Positions 17,219 through 25,931 of a stretch of 48,068 nt of DNA are shown piece after piece. The DNA comes from an uncultured Clostridia bacterium (GTDB lineage: Bacteria > Bacillota > Clostridia > Oscillospirales > Oscillospiraceae). A program made the position numbers and the translations under genes. The stretch lies in assembly GCA_945915065.1 (NCBI GenBank), contig CAMEER010000009.1, positions 1-48,068 of the forward strand, in the 5' to 3' direction. The notes beneath the pieces were generated by a model that was not told where the DNA came from, did not search any database, and saw nothing but the letters and a program-made list of their open reading frames with translations. The first letter of the stretch is position 1. Each line of letters starts with the position of its first letter.

Positions 17219-17230
17219 GCGGCGGTTCCC

Positions 17231-17599
17231 TTATTCGTTGGGCGTGATCACGCCGGTCAGATCCAGCGGTTTACCGTCCCGCCACAGGCGCTCCAGGCCG
17301 TAGAACTCCCGGGCCTCGGCGTTGAACACATGGACGGCAATGCAGCCGTAGTCCAGCAGCACCCATGTACCGCCGCGGTAGCCCTCACGGTGCAGCGGCT
17401 GCTCCCCCGCCTCCTCCTGCATCACCTTTTCCACGTTATCCACCAGCGCGTTGATCTGGGTGTTGCTGGCGCCGGTGGCAATGACGAAATAATCCGCCAG
17501 CGTGGTCAGCTCGCCGATCTCCAGCACCTGAATTTCACGGCCCTTCTTGTCGGACAGGGCGCGGGCCGCCAGCAATGCCATTTCTCTCGGTGTTTTCAT
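17231..17599 (-). CDS. rsfS: Ribosomal silencing factor RsfS
   Basis: 122 residues, full-length match to the RsfS/Iojap family: LTTLADYFVIATGASNTQI in the middle and WVLLDYGCIAVHVFNAEAREFYGLERLW near the end. It binds L14 on the 50S subunit and blocks subunit joining when nutrients are short. ATG at 17599 overlaps the nadD/yqeK stop by 4 nt (ATGA), so translation is coupled. It is the last gene of the smc-to-rsfS unit, before a strong terminator. Confidence 0.95.
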   Translation of the reverse strand: MKTPREMALLAARALSDKKGREIQVLEIGELTTLADYFVIATGASNTQINALVDNVEKVMQEEAGEQPLHREGYRGGTWVLLDYGCIAVHVFNAEAREFYGLERLWRDGKPLDLTGVITPNE

Positions 17600-18801
17600 A
17601 CTTGTTTCACTCCCTGTTCAATCAGATATCGTTGTGCGTCCAATGTCAGATGATGGATGGGGTTCCCCATCTCCCGCATCTCCTCGATGGTCATGGTCAG
17701 GCCCAGCAGCATCCCCCGGTCAAGATCCTCATATACCGTCTGCCGCAATTTGACCACGGCCGGCTCGTCGGCGAACTCCCGGCTGGGCTCAATATAGTCC
17801 GCCAGATAGAGGATCTTCTCCAACGGCGTCATATGGGGCTTTCCCGTGGTATGGAAGCGGATGGCGCTGTATACTGCGTCGCTGACGCCGAATACCTCCC
17901 GGGCGATGGCCGCGCCGGTGCGGCTGTGGAGCAGCTTCAGCGCCTGCTGCTCCAGTTCATCCAGCTCCAGCCCATACTGCCTGCACAGCGCCAGCTGCTG
18001 CGCCATGTCCAGCTTTTTGGTGCAGTCGTGCAGCAGCGCCGCCACACGGGCCTCCGTCTCGTCTGCGCCGAAGCGCCGGGCAAGACGCGCGGCTTCCCCC
18101 TCCGTGCCCAGCACATGGGCCATCCGCTTGGGCTTGAGATAGCTCATGGCGATGGGCCGCAGCGCATCCGGCGTCAGATGCTTCAGGTCGGTGGTCGTGC
18201 CGTAAAGATGCTCCCGCTGGATGTAGCCCCACACGGCGGCAGGGACAAGGTTCCTGCCCCCTCCTTCCGCCAGCGCGGCACGGACATCGGTGGAGGACAG
18301 CTCGATCAGCTCCGGATTCTCCAGAAGGGTGACCTGCGCCTGATACCACTGCTCCAGCAACTGCTTCTGCTGCTCCATGGCGGCGCGGATGTCCTCCTCC
18401 ACCCGGCGGAACGCCGCAATACGGGCAATGCGGCAAATGGTCTCCGGTTCGTGCCATGTGTGAAGGGACAGGAACATATCCGATCCCATCAGCAGCCAAA
18501 GCTCCGCGCCGGGATATTCCTGCCGCAGCTGCAAAAGGGTATCGCTGGTATAGCTTTTGCCGGTGCGGTGCAGCTCTATGTCGCTGACCTCGGCGCAGCG
18601 GCCCACAGGGGCGGCCATCAGCGCCGCCATATCGTACCGCTGCCCGGCCGTTACGCCGGAGGGCAGCGGCTTATGGGGCGGCACACAGGCCGGAACGATC
18701 AGAATCTTGTCCAGTTCCAGCTGTGTCATGGCGGCACGGGCCATGGTCACATGTCCGTTGTGGGGCGGGTTGAAGGTCCCGCCGAAGATACCGATCCTCA
18801 T
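17596..18801 (-). CDS. nadD: NadD-YqeK fusion: nicotinate-nucleotide adenylyltransferase plus HD-domain Ap4A hydrolase
   Basis: 401 residues. Residues 1 to about 202 are NadD: GGTFNPPHNGH (9-18 region, the nucleotide-binding HxGH) and ELSSTDVRAAL near the end, joining nicotinate mononucleotide with ATP to give deamido-NAD. From about residue 205 the sequence is YqeK: LKPKRMAHVLG, then the HD motif ALLHDCTKK and H...YLADYIEPSR, the metal-binding set of the family that splits Ap4A symmetrically into two ADP. These are separate neighbouring genes in Bacillus; here one frame runs through both with no break. It overlaps yhbY upstream and rsfS downstream by 4 nt each. Confidence 0.93.
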   Translation of the reverse strand: MRIGIFGGTFNPPHNGHVTMARAAMTQLELDKILIVPACVPPHKPLPSGVTAGQRYDMAALMAAPVGRCAEVSDIELHRTGKSYTSDTLLQLRQEYPGAELWLLMGSDMFLSLHTWHEPETICRIARIAAFRRVEEDIRAAMEQQKQLLEQWYQAQVTLLENPELIELSSTDVRAALAEGGGRNLVPAAVWGYIQREHLYGTTTDLKHLTPDALRPIAMSYLKPKRMAHVLGTEGEAARLARRFGADETEARVAALLHDCTKKLDMAQQLALCRQYGLELDELEQQALKLLHSRTGAAIAREVFGVSDAVYSAIRFHTTGKPHMTPLEKILYLADYIEPSREFADEPAVVKLRQTVYEDLDRGMLLGLTMTIEEMREMGNPIHHLTLDAQRYLIEQGVKQV

Positions 18802-19106
18802 TTCGCCTTCACCAGCTGTATTTTGCGTTTTTCCTTGTTGTGCTGATAGCGGTAGAGCACGAATTTACTGCCGATGACCTGCACCACCTCGCTGCGGGTG
18901 GCCACGGCCAGCTCCTCCGCCGCCTCACGGGCGGTGTACATGCTGTTTTCCAGCACCCGGCCCTTGATCAGCTCCCGGGCCTCCAGTGCGTCGTCCGCCT
19001 GTTTTACCAGATTGTCGCCGATACCGTCCTTGCCCACATGGAGAATGGTGTCCATGGTGGCGGCCATGCCCCGCAGCTGGGCACGCTGTTTACTTGTCAG
19101 TTCCAT
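18798..19106 (-). CDS. yhbY: YhbY-type RNA-binding protein (CRM domain)
   Basis: 102 residues: LTSKQRAQLRGMAATMDTIL, then VGKDGIGDNLV, the GxxG region of the CRM fold, and VVQVIGSKFVLYRY at the end. Family members bind the pre-50S ribosome and assist assembly. The start is 1 nt after the rdgB stop, and the 3' end overlaps nadD by 4 nt, so it is in the middle of a coupled chain. Confidence 0.93.
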   Translation of the reverse strand: MELTSKQRAQLRGMAATMDTILHVGKDGIGDNLVKQADDALEARELIKGRVLENSMYTAREAAEELAVATRSEVVQVIGSKFVLYRYQHNKEKRKIQLVKAK

Positions 19107-19107
19107 A

Positions 19108-19698
19108 TCAGTGTTTCTCCAAATACTCTTTTAATACTACGGCAAAGGCACGCAGGGCGTTGCCGCGGTGCGATATCTCGTTTTTCTCCTCCGCCGTCAG
19201 CTGGGCAAAGGTGCGGCGCTTGTCCGGCACAAAAAACACCGGATCATAACCGAAGCCATTCTCCCCCATGGGAGCAAAGGCGATGGTGCCGTAACAGTCG
19301 CCGCCGGCCGTCAGCATATCCCCGTTGGGAAAGGCGCAGCAGATGGCGGTATGAAAATGGGCGGCGCGGTTGGTGGCGCCCCGCATGTTTTGCAGCAGCA
19401 GCGCGCAGCGGGCCGGGTCGCTGTCCAGACCGCCGTACCGGGCGGAGTAGATGCCCGGAGCGCCCTGCAGCCAGTCCACGCACAGGCCGCTGTCATCCCC
19501 GATGGCCGGCAGGCCGCTGGCTTCCATCACGGCTCTGGCTTTCAGCGCGGCGTTCTCCGCAAACGTCGTTCCCGTCTCCTCTACATCCAGCGCAAGGCCC
19601 AGGTCGGATTCCAGCACCACTTCCACACCCAGCCGGTTCAGGATCTCCTGCATCTCCTTCAGCTTGCCGCGGTTATGGGATGCCAATACAAATTTCAT
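19108..19698 (-). CDS. rdgB: XTP/dITP diphosphatase (RdgB/HAM1 family)
   Basis: 196 residues from ATG 19698 ([15 protein letters not shown]), the family's normal start, overlapping the rph stop by 4 nt. The longer frame to 19761 runs into rph. Motifs: the SHNRGK phosphate-binding site at 7-12, FAENAALKARA, GDDSGLCVD (substrate/metal) and GFGYDPVFF. It removes deaminated purine triphosphates (ITP, XTP) so they are not built into DNA or RNA. It is often next to rph, as here. Confidence 0.95.
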   Translation of the reverse strand: MKFVLASHNRGKLKEMQEILNRLGVEVVLESDLGLALDVEETGTTFAENAALKARAVMEASGLPAIGDDSGLCVDWLQGAPGIYSARYGGLDSDPARCALLLQNMRGATNRAAHFHTAICCAFPNGDMLTAGGDCYGTIAFAPMGENGFGYDPVFFVPDKRRTFAQLTAEEKNEISHRGNALRAFAVVLKEYLEKH

Positions 19699-20420
19699 CG
19701 CAGTATCTCCCCCAATATCTCTTTCTGCTTCCGGATTAATTCCCGGTTGCCCTTGGCGCACAGGGCCACCAGCTCCTGCTGCTCGCTCACCGAGAAGGAA
19801 CGGCCCTCGCCGGTCCCCTGGATCTCAATGATCTCGCCCAGCTCGTTCATGACGCAGTTAAGATCCACCTGCGCCCGGCTGTCCTCGCTGTAGGGCAGAT
19901 CCAGCATCGCGGTATCGTCCACGATACCGGCGCTGACGCCTGCCACATAGTGCCGGATGGGCATCCGGCCGATGTAGCCCTCCTCCACCAGCCACCGGCA
20001 GGCCAGCGCCAGCGCCACAAAGCCGCCGGTAACAGAGGCGGTACGGGTACCTCCGTCCCCCTGCAGCACGTCGCAGTCGATGGTGATGGTGCGCTCACCC
20101 AGCAGCTTCATATCCACCGCGGCACGGAGACTGCGGCCGATGAGCCGCTGGATCTCGGCGCTGCGGGAGGACAGCTTCAGCTTGTCCACGTCACGGCGGC
20201 TGCGCTGCCGGTTGGCACGGGGCAGCATGGAGTATTCCGCCGTGACCCAGCCGTGGCCGGGGCGCACGTGGGGCGGCACCCGCTCCTCCACGGAGGCGGT
20301 GCACAGCACCACCGTGTCGCCGCAGCGGATCAGCACGCTGCCCTCGGCAAATTTGTTGAAATCAGGCGTGATGGTCACTTCACGCAGCTCATTATACTTT
20401 CTTCCGTCGGCTCTCGTCAC
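19695..20420 (-). CDS. rph: Ribonuclease PH
   Basis: 241 residues, standard length. Phosphorolytic 3'-5' exoribonuclease that trims tRNA precursors. Visible: [37 protein letters not shown] (the arginine-rich substrate strip), [20 protein letters not shown] (catalytic Asp region) and a C-terminal RSFS segment. It starts 30 nt downstream of ftsY behind GAAAGGGAGG, and is coupled to rdgB. Confidence 0.96.
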   Translation of the reverse strand: MTRADGRKYNELREVTITPDFNKFAEGSVLIRCGDTVVLCTASVEERVPPHVRPGHGWVTAEYSMLPRANRQRSRRDVDKLKLSSRSAEIQRLIGRSLRAAVDMKLLGERTITIDCDVLQGDGGTRTASVTGGFVALALACRWLVEEGYIGRMPIRHYVAGVSAGIVDDTAMLDLPYSEDSRAQVDLNCVMNELGEIIEIQGTGEGRSFSVSEQQELVALCAKGNRELIRKQKEILGEILR

Positions 20421-20450
20421 GGTGATCCTCCCTTTCGGTCAAATTTCAGA

Positions 20451-21320
20451 TCAGAACAAATCTCCCACAAACTCCTTGGCGTCGAAGGGCTTCAGATCGT
20501 CAATCCCTTCGCCCAACCCTACGAATTTCACCGGCACCTGCAGCTCCTGGGCAATGGCGATGACGATGCCGCCCTTGGCGGTGCCGTCCAGCTTGGTGAG
20601 GATGATGCCGGTCAAACCGGCGGTTTCCTTGAACTGCCGGGCCTGAATAAGTCCGTTCTGCCCGGTGGTGGCGTCCAGCACCAGCAGCGTCTCGCAGGCG
20701 GAATCCGGGCATTCCCGACTGATGATCTTGCGCAGCTTGGCCAGCTCGTTCATCAGATTCTGCTTGTTATGCAGACGGCCCGCCGTATCGCACAGCACCA
20801 CGTCCACATGGCGGGCCTTGGCGGCCTGCAGCGCGTCGAACAGCACCGCGCCGGGATCGGCGCCCTCATGCTGGCGGATGATGTCCACACCGGCACGGTT
20901 CGCCCAGATCTCCAACTGGTCGGCGGCGGCAGCGCGGAAGGTATCGCCGGCACACAGCAGCACCTTCTTGCCCTCCGCCTTGAAGCGGGCGGCCAGCTTG
21001 CCGATGGACGTGGTTTTGCCCACGCCGTTGACGCCGATGAACAGCAGGATGGACGGCGTGGTGGACACGTTCAGCGACGCGTCGCCCACGGTCAGATACT
21101 TGGCCAGAATCTCACGCAGCGCGTCTTTCACCTGATCGGCGGTGGTGAAACGGCCCTCATAGGCGCGGCGGCGCAGCTCCTCCACAGCGCCCGCGGCCAC
21201 GGTGGTGCCCACGTCGCCCAGAATCAGGTTCTCCTCCAGCTGGTCGTAAAACTCCTCGCCCAGCGACTCAAAGGACATGGGAGCCAGCCATGCCGCCTTC
21301 AACTTGCTGAAAATACCCAT
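20451..21320 (-). CDS. ftsY: Signal recognition particle receptor FtsY
   Basis: 289 residues, a compact form lacking the long acidic A domain of E. coli FtsY. An N domain of about 85 residues is followed by the SRP-type GTPase: GVNGVGKT at 96-103 (G1), DTAGRLHNK near 175-183 (G3) and [10 protein letters not shown] near 238-247 (G4 plus the SRP-family closing loop). It receives SRP-ribosome complexes at the membrane. It lies 10 nt after smc, the common Firmicutes smc-ftsY arrangement. Confidence 0.97.
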   Translation of the reverse strand: MGIFSKLKAAWLAPMSFESLGEEFYDQLEENLILGDVGTTVAAGAVEELRRRAYEGRFTTADQVKDALREILAKYLTVGDASLNVSTTPSILLFIGVNGVGKTTSIGKLAARFKAEGKKVLLCAGDTFRAAAADQLEIWANRAGVDIIRQHEGADPGAVLFDALQAAKARHVDVVLCDTAGRLHNKQNLMNELAKLRKIISRECPDSACETLLVLDATTGQNGLIQARQFKETAGLTGIILTKLDGTAKGGIVIAIAQELQVPVKFVGLGEGIDDLKPFDAKEFVGDLF

Positions 21321-21330
21321 AGTGTTCTCC

Positions 21331-24300
21331 TTACTTGATGTTCAATTCCTTGGCCATGTCGTTCATATTGATGGTCAGGATACGGCTGACGCCCCGTTCC
21401 TGCATGGTAACGCCGTACAGCACGTCGGCCTCCTCCATGGTACCGCGCCGGTGGGTAATAACGATGAACTGGGTCTTGCCGGCGATGCGCCGCATGTAGC
21501 GGGCATACCGCACTACATTGGCCTCGTCCAGCGCCGCCTCGATCTCGTCCATGACGCAGAACGGCGTGGGATGTACTTTCAATATGGCAAAATACAGGGC
21601 GATGGCCACGAAAGCCTTTTCGCCGCCGGACAGCAGCGTAATGGTTTTCAGCTGCTTTCCGGGAGGCTGCACCCGGATCTCAATGCCGCAGTTGAGGATA
21701 TCCTTCTCGTCCTCCAGCTCCAACTGTGCCTTGCCGCCGCCGAACAGCTCCAGAAACGTCTCCTGAAAGCTCTCGTTGAGCAGTCGGAACTGCCGGGCAA
21801 AGATGTCCGTCATCTGCCGGGTCAATTCCTCGATAACGCCCAGCAGCTCCTCCCGCGCCTTCTCCACATCGGTACGCTGCTCCGACAGGTAGGTATAGCG
21901 GGTATTGACCCGGTCATACTCCTCAATGGCGCCGATATTGGGGGTACCCAGACCCTTGATCTCCTTAGTCAGTTCGGCAATGCGGCGGGTGGCCTTGGGG
22001 ACGCTCTCCAGTTCAATGCGCTGCTCCAGCGCGGCACTGTGGCTCAGCTCATAGCGCTCCCACAGCTTGTCCAGCAGGGCCTTCTCCTCCATGGCGTTGC
22101 CCTGCAGCTTCTGCTCCATGCGGGAGAGCTCCTGCGTGGTGGCGATGACCGCGTCATTGCAGGAGCGGCTCTCGCGGTTTTTGGCGTCCCGCTGGCCTTC
22201 CAATTGCAGCTTGGTCTCAGACAGCCGGTTTAGCTTCGCCCGCAGCTGATCGCCCTGGCGGTGCAGCTCGTCCAGCTGGGCCTGATGGGCGGCAATATCG
22301 TTCTCCGCCTGTTGGTTGGCGGCGGCAAACTGCCCGATCAGCGCCTGGCGCTGATCCCGGTCCGTCACCATATCCAACCGCAGACGTCTGAGCTCCTCGA
22401 TGCTGCGCATCCCGGCGTCCCGTTCGGCGCTCAGCGCCGCCTGCGCCGCTTTCGTCTCGCTGACCTGCGCCGACAGTGCGTTGGTCTTTTCCAGCAGATC
22501 GCTTTGGCCGCTTTGGCTCTCCTCCGCCTGACGGCGCAGTTGAGCCGCCTTGGCCTCCTTTTCCGCGATATCCGCCTCCACGGCGGAGCAGCGCTGCTGA
22601 TCGTCCCGGGTACGGGCGGCAAAGGACGCCAGATCCGCCTGCAGATCCTCGCAGCTTTGCCGCAGCGTCTCCGTGAGAATATCGTAATGATCCTGCTTGC
22701 CCTGATACTGCAACACCAGATCCTCCGCCTTGCGCTGCTGGGCGGAAGCCACCTCCAGCTCGTACTGGGCCTTTTGCAGCTCCCGCGCCGTCTCCTCCGC
22801 CTTTGTTTTGGCGGCGGTCAGCTTCTCCTGCATACCGCCCAGCTTTCCGGTGAGCTGCTCCAGTTCATTGGCACGGCTGAGCACACCGGCGCTGCGGCTG
22901 ACGCTGCCGCCGGTCATGGAGCCGCCCCGGTTCATCACCTGTCCGTCCAGCGTGACGATGCGAAAGGCATTGCGGTACTTGCGGGCCATGGCAATACCGC
23001 AGTCCAGATCCTCCACCACCACGGTGCGGCCCAGCAGGTTCCTGAAAATACCGTCATACTGCTTGTCATAGGTGATCAGTTCGGCGGCAATGCCCACAAA
23101 GCCGTATTCACCGGACACATCCTCCCGCAGCGTCTCGCCGCGGATGGCCGTCATAGGCAGGAAGGTGGCCCGGCCGCCGGAGCGCTGCTTCAGGTAACCG
23201 ATGGCGGCTTTGCCGTCCTCCTCGCGCTCCACCACGATATTCTGCATTCCGCCGCCCAGTGCGATCTCCAGCGCCACGGTGTACTTCTGCTGCGTCTTCA
23301 TCAGGCTGGCTACCGGGCCGCGAATGCCCCGCAGGCTTTTTTTCTCCGCCGCCTGCATCACCAGCTTGACGGCGTTGGAGAAGCCTTCATACTCCTTCTC
23401 CATTTCGGTCAGCAGCCGGATGCGGTTGTCCAGCGCCGCCACGTCCATGGTCAGCTGCAGCTTCTCCGCCTCCGCGTCAGCGGCGCGCTTTTTGCGGCCC
23501 TCCATCTTCAGGCTGTGGCCATGAATCATATTGCTGACCGCCTGCGCTTCTTCCTTCGCCTCGTTCAGAAGGCGGCGGTTCTCTTTGGATTCCTTTTCGC
23601 TCTGCGCCAGCTTTTCCTGTGCGGCGGACAGCTCTGCTTCCGCCCGTTCGCGGCGTTCTTCGATCTCCCGGAGCCCGGAACGCAGCGCCGACAGTTCCTC
23701 CTTACCATCGGCGGCGGCAGACAGCAGCAGCGTCTCCTCCGCCCGCAGGGATTCCGCCGTGCGGCCGGCGCCGGCGGCGCTGTCGGCCAGTGCCTGCACC
23801 TGCCCCAGCAGTTCCTGCAATTGCCGCTCCAATGCGGCGCCCTCCGCGTCGATCTGCTCAATACGCTGCAGCTGAGCGTCCACCCGGGACTGCAAGCTCC
23901 CGGCGCGGCTGGCCGTATCCTCCATCTCCCGGCGCACACGGTCCATATTCTCCTGATTGTGCTCCATGGACGTGCGCAGAACAGCGATGGCGCTGTCGTG
24001 CTCGCCGGAAGCGGACTCCAGCTGTCCCAGACGGGTGCGGAGCGTCTCCGCCTCCAGATCGTTTTGCCGCACCTGCTCGCTCAGTTCCTCCACGGCGGCA
24101 TAGGCAGCTTCCAGCTCCGCCTCCGCCCGCTCCTTGTCGGCCCGGGCCGTCTCCACATCGGTCTGCAGCTTGAACTTGGCGGTCTTGAGGTTCTGCAGCT
24201 GCTCCAGCCACAGGCTGATCTCCAGCACACGCAGCTCGTCCCGCAGCACCAGATACTTCCTGGCCACCTCCGCCTGCCGGCGCAGAGGCTCCACCTGCAG

Positions 24301-24897
24301 CTCCAGCTCCGCGATCTTATCGTTGATGCGCACCAGATTCTCCTGGGTGCGCTCCAGCTTGCGCTCAGCCTCTTCCTTGCGGTGACGGTACTTGCTGATA
24401 CCTGCCGCCTCCTCAAACACCTCCCGGCGCTCGCCGCTCTTGACGGACAGTATCTCGTCGATCTTGCCCTGTCCGATAATGGAGTAGCCCTCCCGGCCCA
24501 TGCCGGTGTCCATAAACAGCTCGTTCACGTCCTTGAGCCGTACCGACTGCTTATTGATATAATACTCCGACTCGCCGCTGCGGTAATAGCGCCGGGTAAC
24601 GGCCACCTCGGTCTCGTCCCGGGGGAAGATATGCTCGGTGTTGTCGATCACCAGCGTCACCTGCGCAAAGCCCATCTGGCTGCGCTTTTCCGTGCCGCCG
24701 AAGATCACATCCTCCATCTTGGCGCCGCGGAGCTGGCGGCTGTTCTGCTCGCCCATGACCCAGCGGATCGCGTCGGAGATGTTGGACTTGCCGGAGCCGT
24801 TGGGGCCCACAATGGCGGTGATGTCCTCCCCGAAATTCAGAACCGTCTTGTCGGGAAAGGACTTGAAGCCCTGTATCTCAAGTGCTTTCAGGTACAA
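21331..24897 (-). CDS. smc: Chromosome partition protein Smc
   Basis: 1188 residues from TTG 24897 (MYLKALEIQGFKSF), chosen because AGGTGG lies 5-6 nt upstream and the family begins this way; GTG at 24906 would add three residues but has no good ribosome site. Walker A GPNGSGKSN is near 31-39; a long coiled coil rich in Glu/Gln/Arg is broken by a hinge at roughly 510-660 ending in GGSMTGGS; a second coil follows, then the ABC signature LLSGGEKAF and Walker B FCVMDEIEAALDE. It is the condensin ATPase that folds and helps segregate the chromosome with ScpA/ScpB, which are not in the window. It is the first gene of the seven-gene unit. Confidence 0.96.
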   Translation of the reverse strand: MYLKALEIQGFKSFPDKTVLNFGEDITAIVGPNGSGKSNISDAIRWVMGEQNSRQLRGAKMEDVIFGGTEKRSQMGFAQVTLVIDNTEHIFPRDETEVAVTRRYYRSGESEYYINKQSVRLKDVNELFMDTGMGREGYSIIGQGKIDEILSVKSGERREVFEEAAGISKYRHRKEEAERKLERTQENLVRINDKIAELELQVEPLRRQAEVARKYLVLRDELRVLEISLWLEQLQNLKTAKFKLQTDVETARADKERAEAELEAAYAAVEELSEQVRQNDLEAETLRTRLGQLESASGEHDSAIAVLRTSMEHNQENMDRVRREMEDTASRAGSLQSRVDAQLQRIEQIDAEGAALERQLQELLGQVQALADSAAGAGRTAESLRAEETLLLSAAADGKEELSALRSGLREIEERRERAEAELSAAQEKLAQSEKESKENRRLLNEAKEEAQAVSNMIHGHSLKMEGRKKRAADAEAEKLQLTMDVAALDNRIRLLTEMEKEYEGFSNAVKLVMQAAEKKSLRGIRGPVASLMKTQQKYTVALEIALGGGMQNIVVEREEDGKAAIGYLKQRSGGRATFLPMTAIRGETLREDVSGEYGFVGIAAELITYDKQYDGIFRNLLGRTVVVEDLDCGIAMARKYRNAFRIVTLDGQVMNRGGSMTGGSVSRSAGVLSRANELEQLTGKLGGMQEKLTAAKTKAEETARELQKAQYELEVASAQQRKAEDLVLQYQGKQDHYDILTETLRQSCEDLQADLASFAARTRDDQQRCSAVEADIAEKEAKAAQLRRQAEESQSGQSDLLEKTNALSAQVSETKAAQAALSAERDAGMRSIEELRRLRLDMVTDRDQRQALIGQFAAANQQAENDIAAHQAQLDELHRQGDQLRAKLNRLSETKLQLEGQRDAKNRESRSCNDAVIATTQELSRMEQKLQGNAMEEKALLDKLWERYELSHSAALEQRIELESVPKATRRIAELTKEIKGLGTPNIGAIEEYDRVNTRYTYLSEQRTDVEKAREELLGVIEELTRQMTDIFARQFRLLNESFQETFLELFGGGKAQLELEDEKDILNCGIEIRVQPPGKQLKTITLLSGGEKAFVAIALYFAILKVHPTPFCVMDEIEAALDEANVVRYARYMRRIAGKTQFIVITHRRGTMEEADVLYGVTMQERGVSRILTINMNDMAKELNIK

Positions 24898-24938
24898 ATA
24901 CTCCACCTCATTTTACATTGGCATACTTTAACTAGAAT

Positions 24939-24967
24939 AGTGTATCAGAAAAGCAGTTCCTTTTCAA
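24939..24967 (-). promoter_or_regulatory. Promoter of the smc-to-rsfS operon
   Basis: Minus-strand TTGAAA (24967-24962), 17-nt spacer, TACACT (24944-24939), 42 nt before the smc start. No other clear promoter was seen between smc and rsfS. Confidence 0.5.
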
Positions 24968-24970
24968 GAT

Positions 24971-25010
24971 AAAAAAGCGAAAGGCCGCGGATCTCCGCAG
25001 CCCTTCGCTT
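24971..25010 (-). terminator. Terminator of the ClpP/TepA-like gene
   Basis: 15-bp stem (24976-24990 with 24995-25009; one mismatch) with a 4-nt loop, followed on the minus strand by TTTTTTATC. It stops the upstream gene just before the smc promoter. Confidence 0.8.
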
Positions 25011-25050
25011 CTGTCAAAAGCCCCGCTTCGCTTCACGGTTCCCATGATGC

Positions 25051-25746
25051 TCAGTCTTTTGCGATCATCTTATACAGTGCCTCCAGCGCGTCGCCCAGCG
25101 AGCCGATCCGGTCGATGATGCCCAGTGCCACCGCCTCCTGCCCATAGACCACACTGCCCACGTCATTGGCCATATCCCCCACCGACAGCATCAGCTCCCG
25201 GAACTTCTCGGCACTGATGCGGGAGTTGCGGGCCACAAAATCGATGATCCGCTCCTGGATCCGCTCAAAATAGCGATAGGTGGCGGGGGCGGCGATGACC
25301 TGCCCCGACATGCGGACGGGATGAATGGTCATGGAGGCGCTGGGGACAATGAAGGTGACCTTGCCGCACACCGCCAGCGGCACGCCGATGGAGTGGCCGC
25401 CGCCCAGCACCAGCGTGGCGGTGGGCTTTGTCATCCCCGCCACCAGCTCCGCGATGCCGAGTCCCGCCTCAATATCGCCGCCCACGGTGTTCAACAGCAG
25501 CAGCAGGCCGTCCACATCGTCCTTCTCCTCCACCGAAGCCAACAGCGGCAGAACATGTTCATATTTGGTGGTCTTTACATTGGACGGCAGGGTGGTGTGG
25601 CCCTCGATCTGACCGATGATGGTCAGGCAATGGATCGTGCCCCGCTTGTTCTTGACCACCGTGGAGCCCATTTCGATGATCTGCTGCTGGGGTGTATCGC
25701 GGTTCTCATTTTCGTCGCCGTCGCAGCTGTTCACAGTATAATTCAT
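25051..25746 (-). CDS. ClpP-fold serine protease, TepA/YmfB-like
   Basis: 231 residues of the ClpP-like family. A charged N-terminal tail precedes GTIHCLTIIGQIEGH. GGHSIG at about 116-121 holds the likely nucleophile Ser119, and MTIHPV places His142; a later Asp completes the triad. ClpP itself has a different N-terminus and ClpX-docking features, so this is the TepA-type relative proposed in Bacillus to degrade signal peptides or assist secretion. ATG at 25746 follows AGGAGGGAG. It is single-gene, closed by a strong terminator. Its promoter was not clear. Confidence 0.85.
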   Translation of the reverse strand: MNYTVNSCDGDENENRDTPQQQIIEMGSTVVKNKRGTIHCLTIIGQIEGHTTLPSNVKTTKYEHVLPLLASVEEKDDVDGLLLLLNTVGGDIEAGLGIAELVAGMTKPTATLVLGGGHSIGVPLAVCGKVTFIVPSASMTIHPVRMSGQVIAAPATYRYFERIQERIIDFVARNSRISAEKFRELMLSVGDMANDVGSVVYGQEAVALGIIDRIGSLGDALEALYKMIAKD

Positions 25747-25822
25747 GGGTTCGCTCCCTCCTTTTTGCCATAGTGTTATCCAAAGTAAGGGAAACTATGC
25801 AGCCATCCATTTTTGCCATGTC

Positions 25823-25851
25823 TTGACAATCGGCCGTCATTTTACTACAAT
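25823..25851 (+). promoter_or_regulatory. Promoter of the sugar-binding lipoprotein gene
   Basis: TTGACA at 25823-25828, 17-nt spacer, TACAAT at 25846-25851. Strong sigma-A match. Confidence 0.7.
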
Positions 25852-25931
25852 ACATAAAGTCATTCTTATGACGATTCGGCTGTTTTTTCGCAAAAAGTGT
25901 GAAAAAACGAGAAATATAAGGAGGAAATCAA

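Noticed and set aside
22261-24972. 903-codon plus-strand frame opposite smc
   Set aside because: Shadow of the Glu/Ala/Gln-rich coiled-coil codons; no family resemblance.
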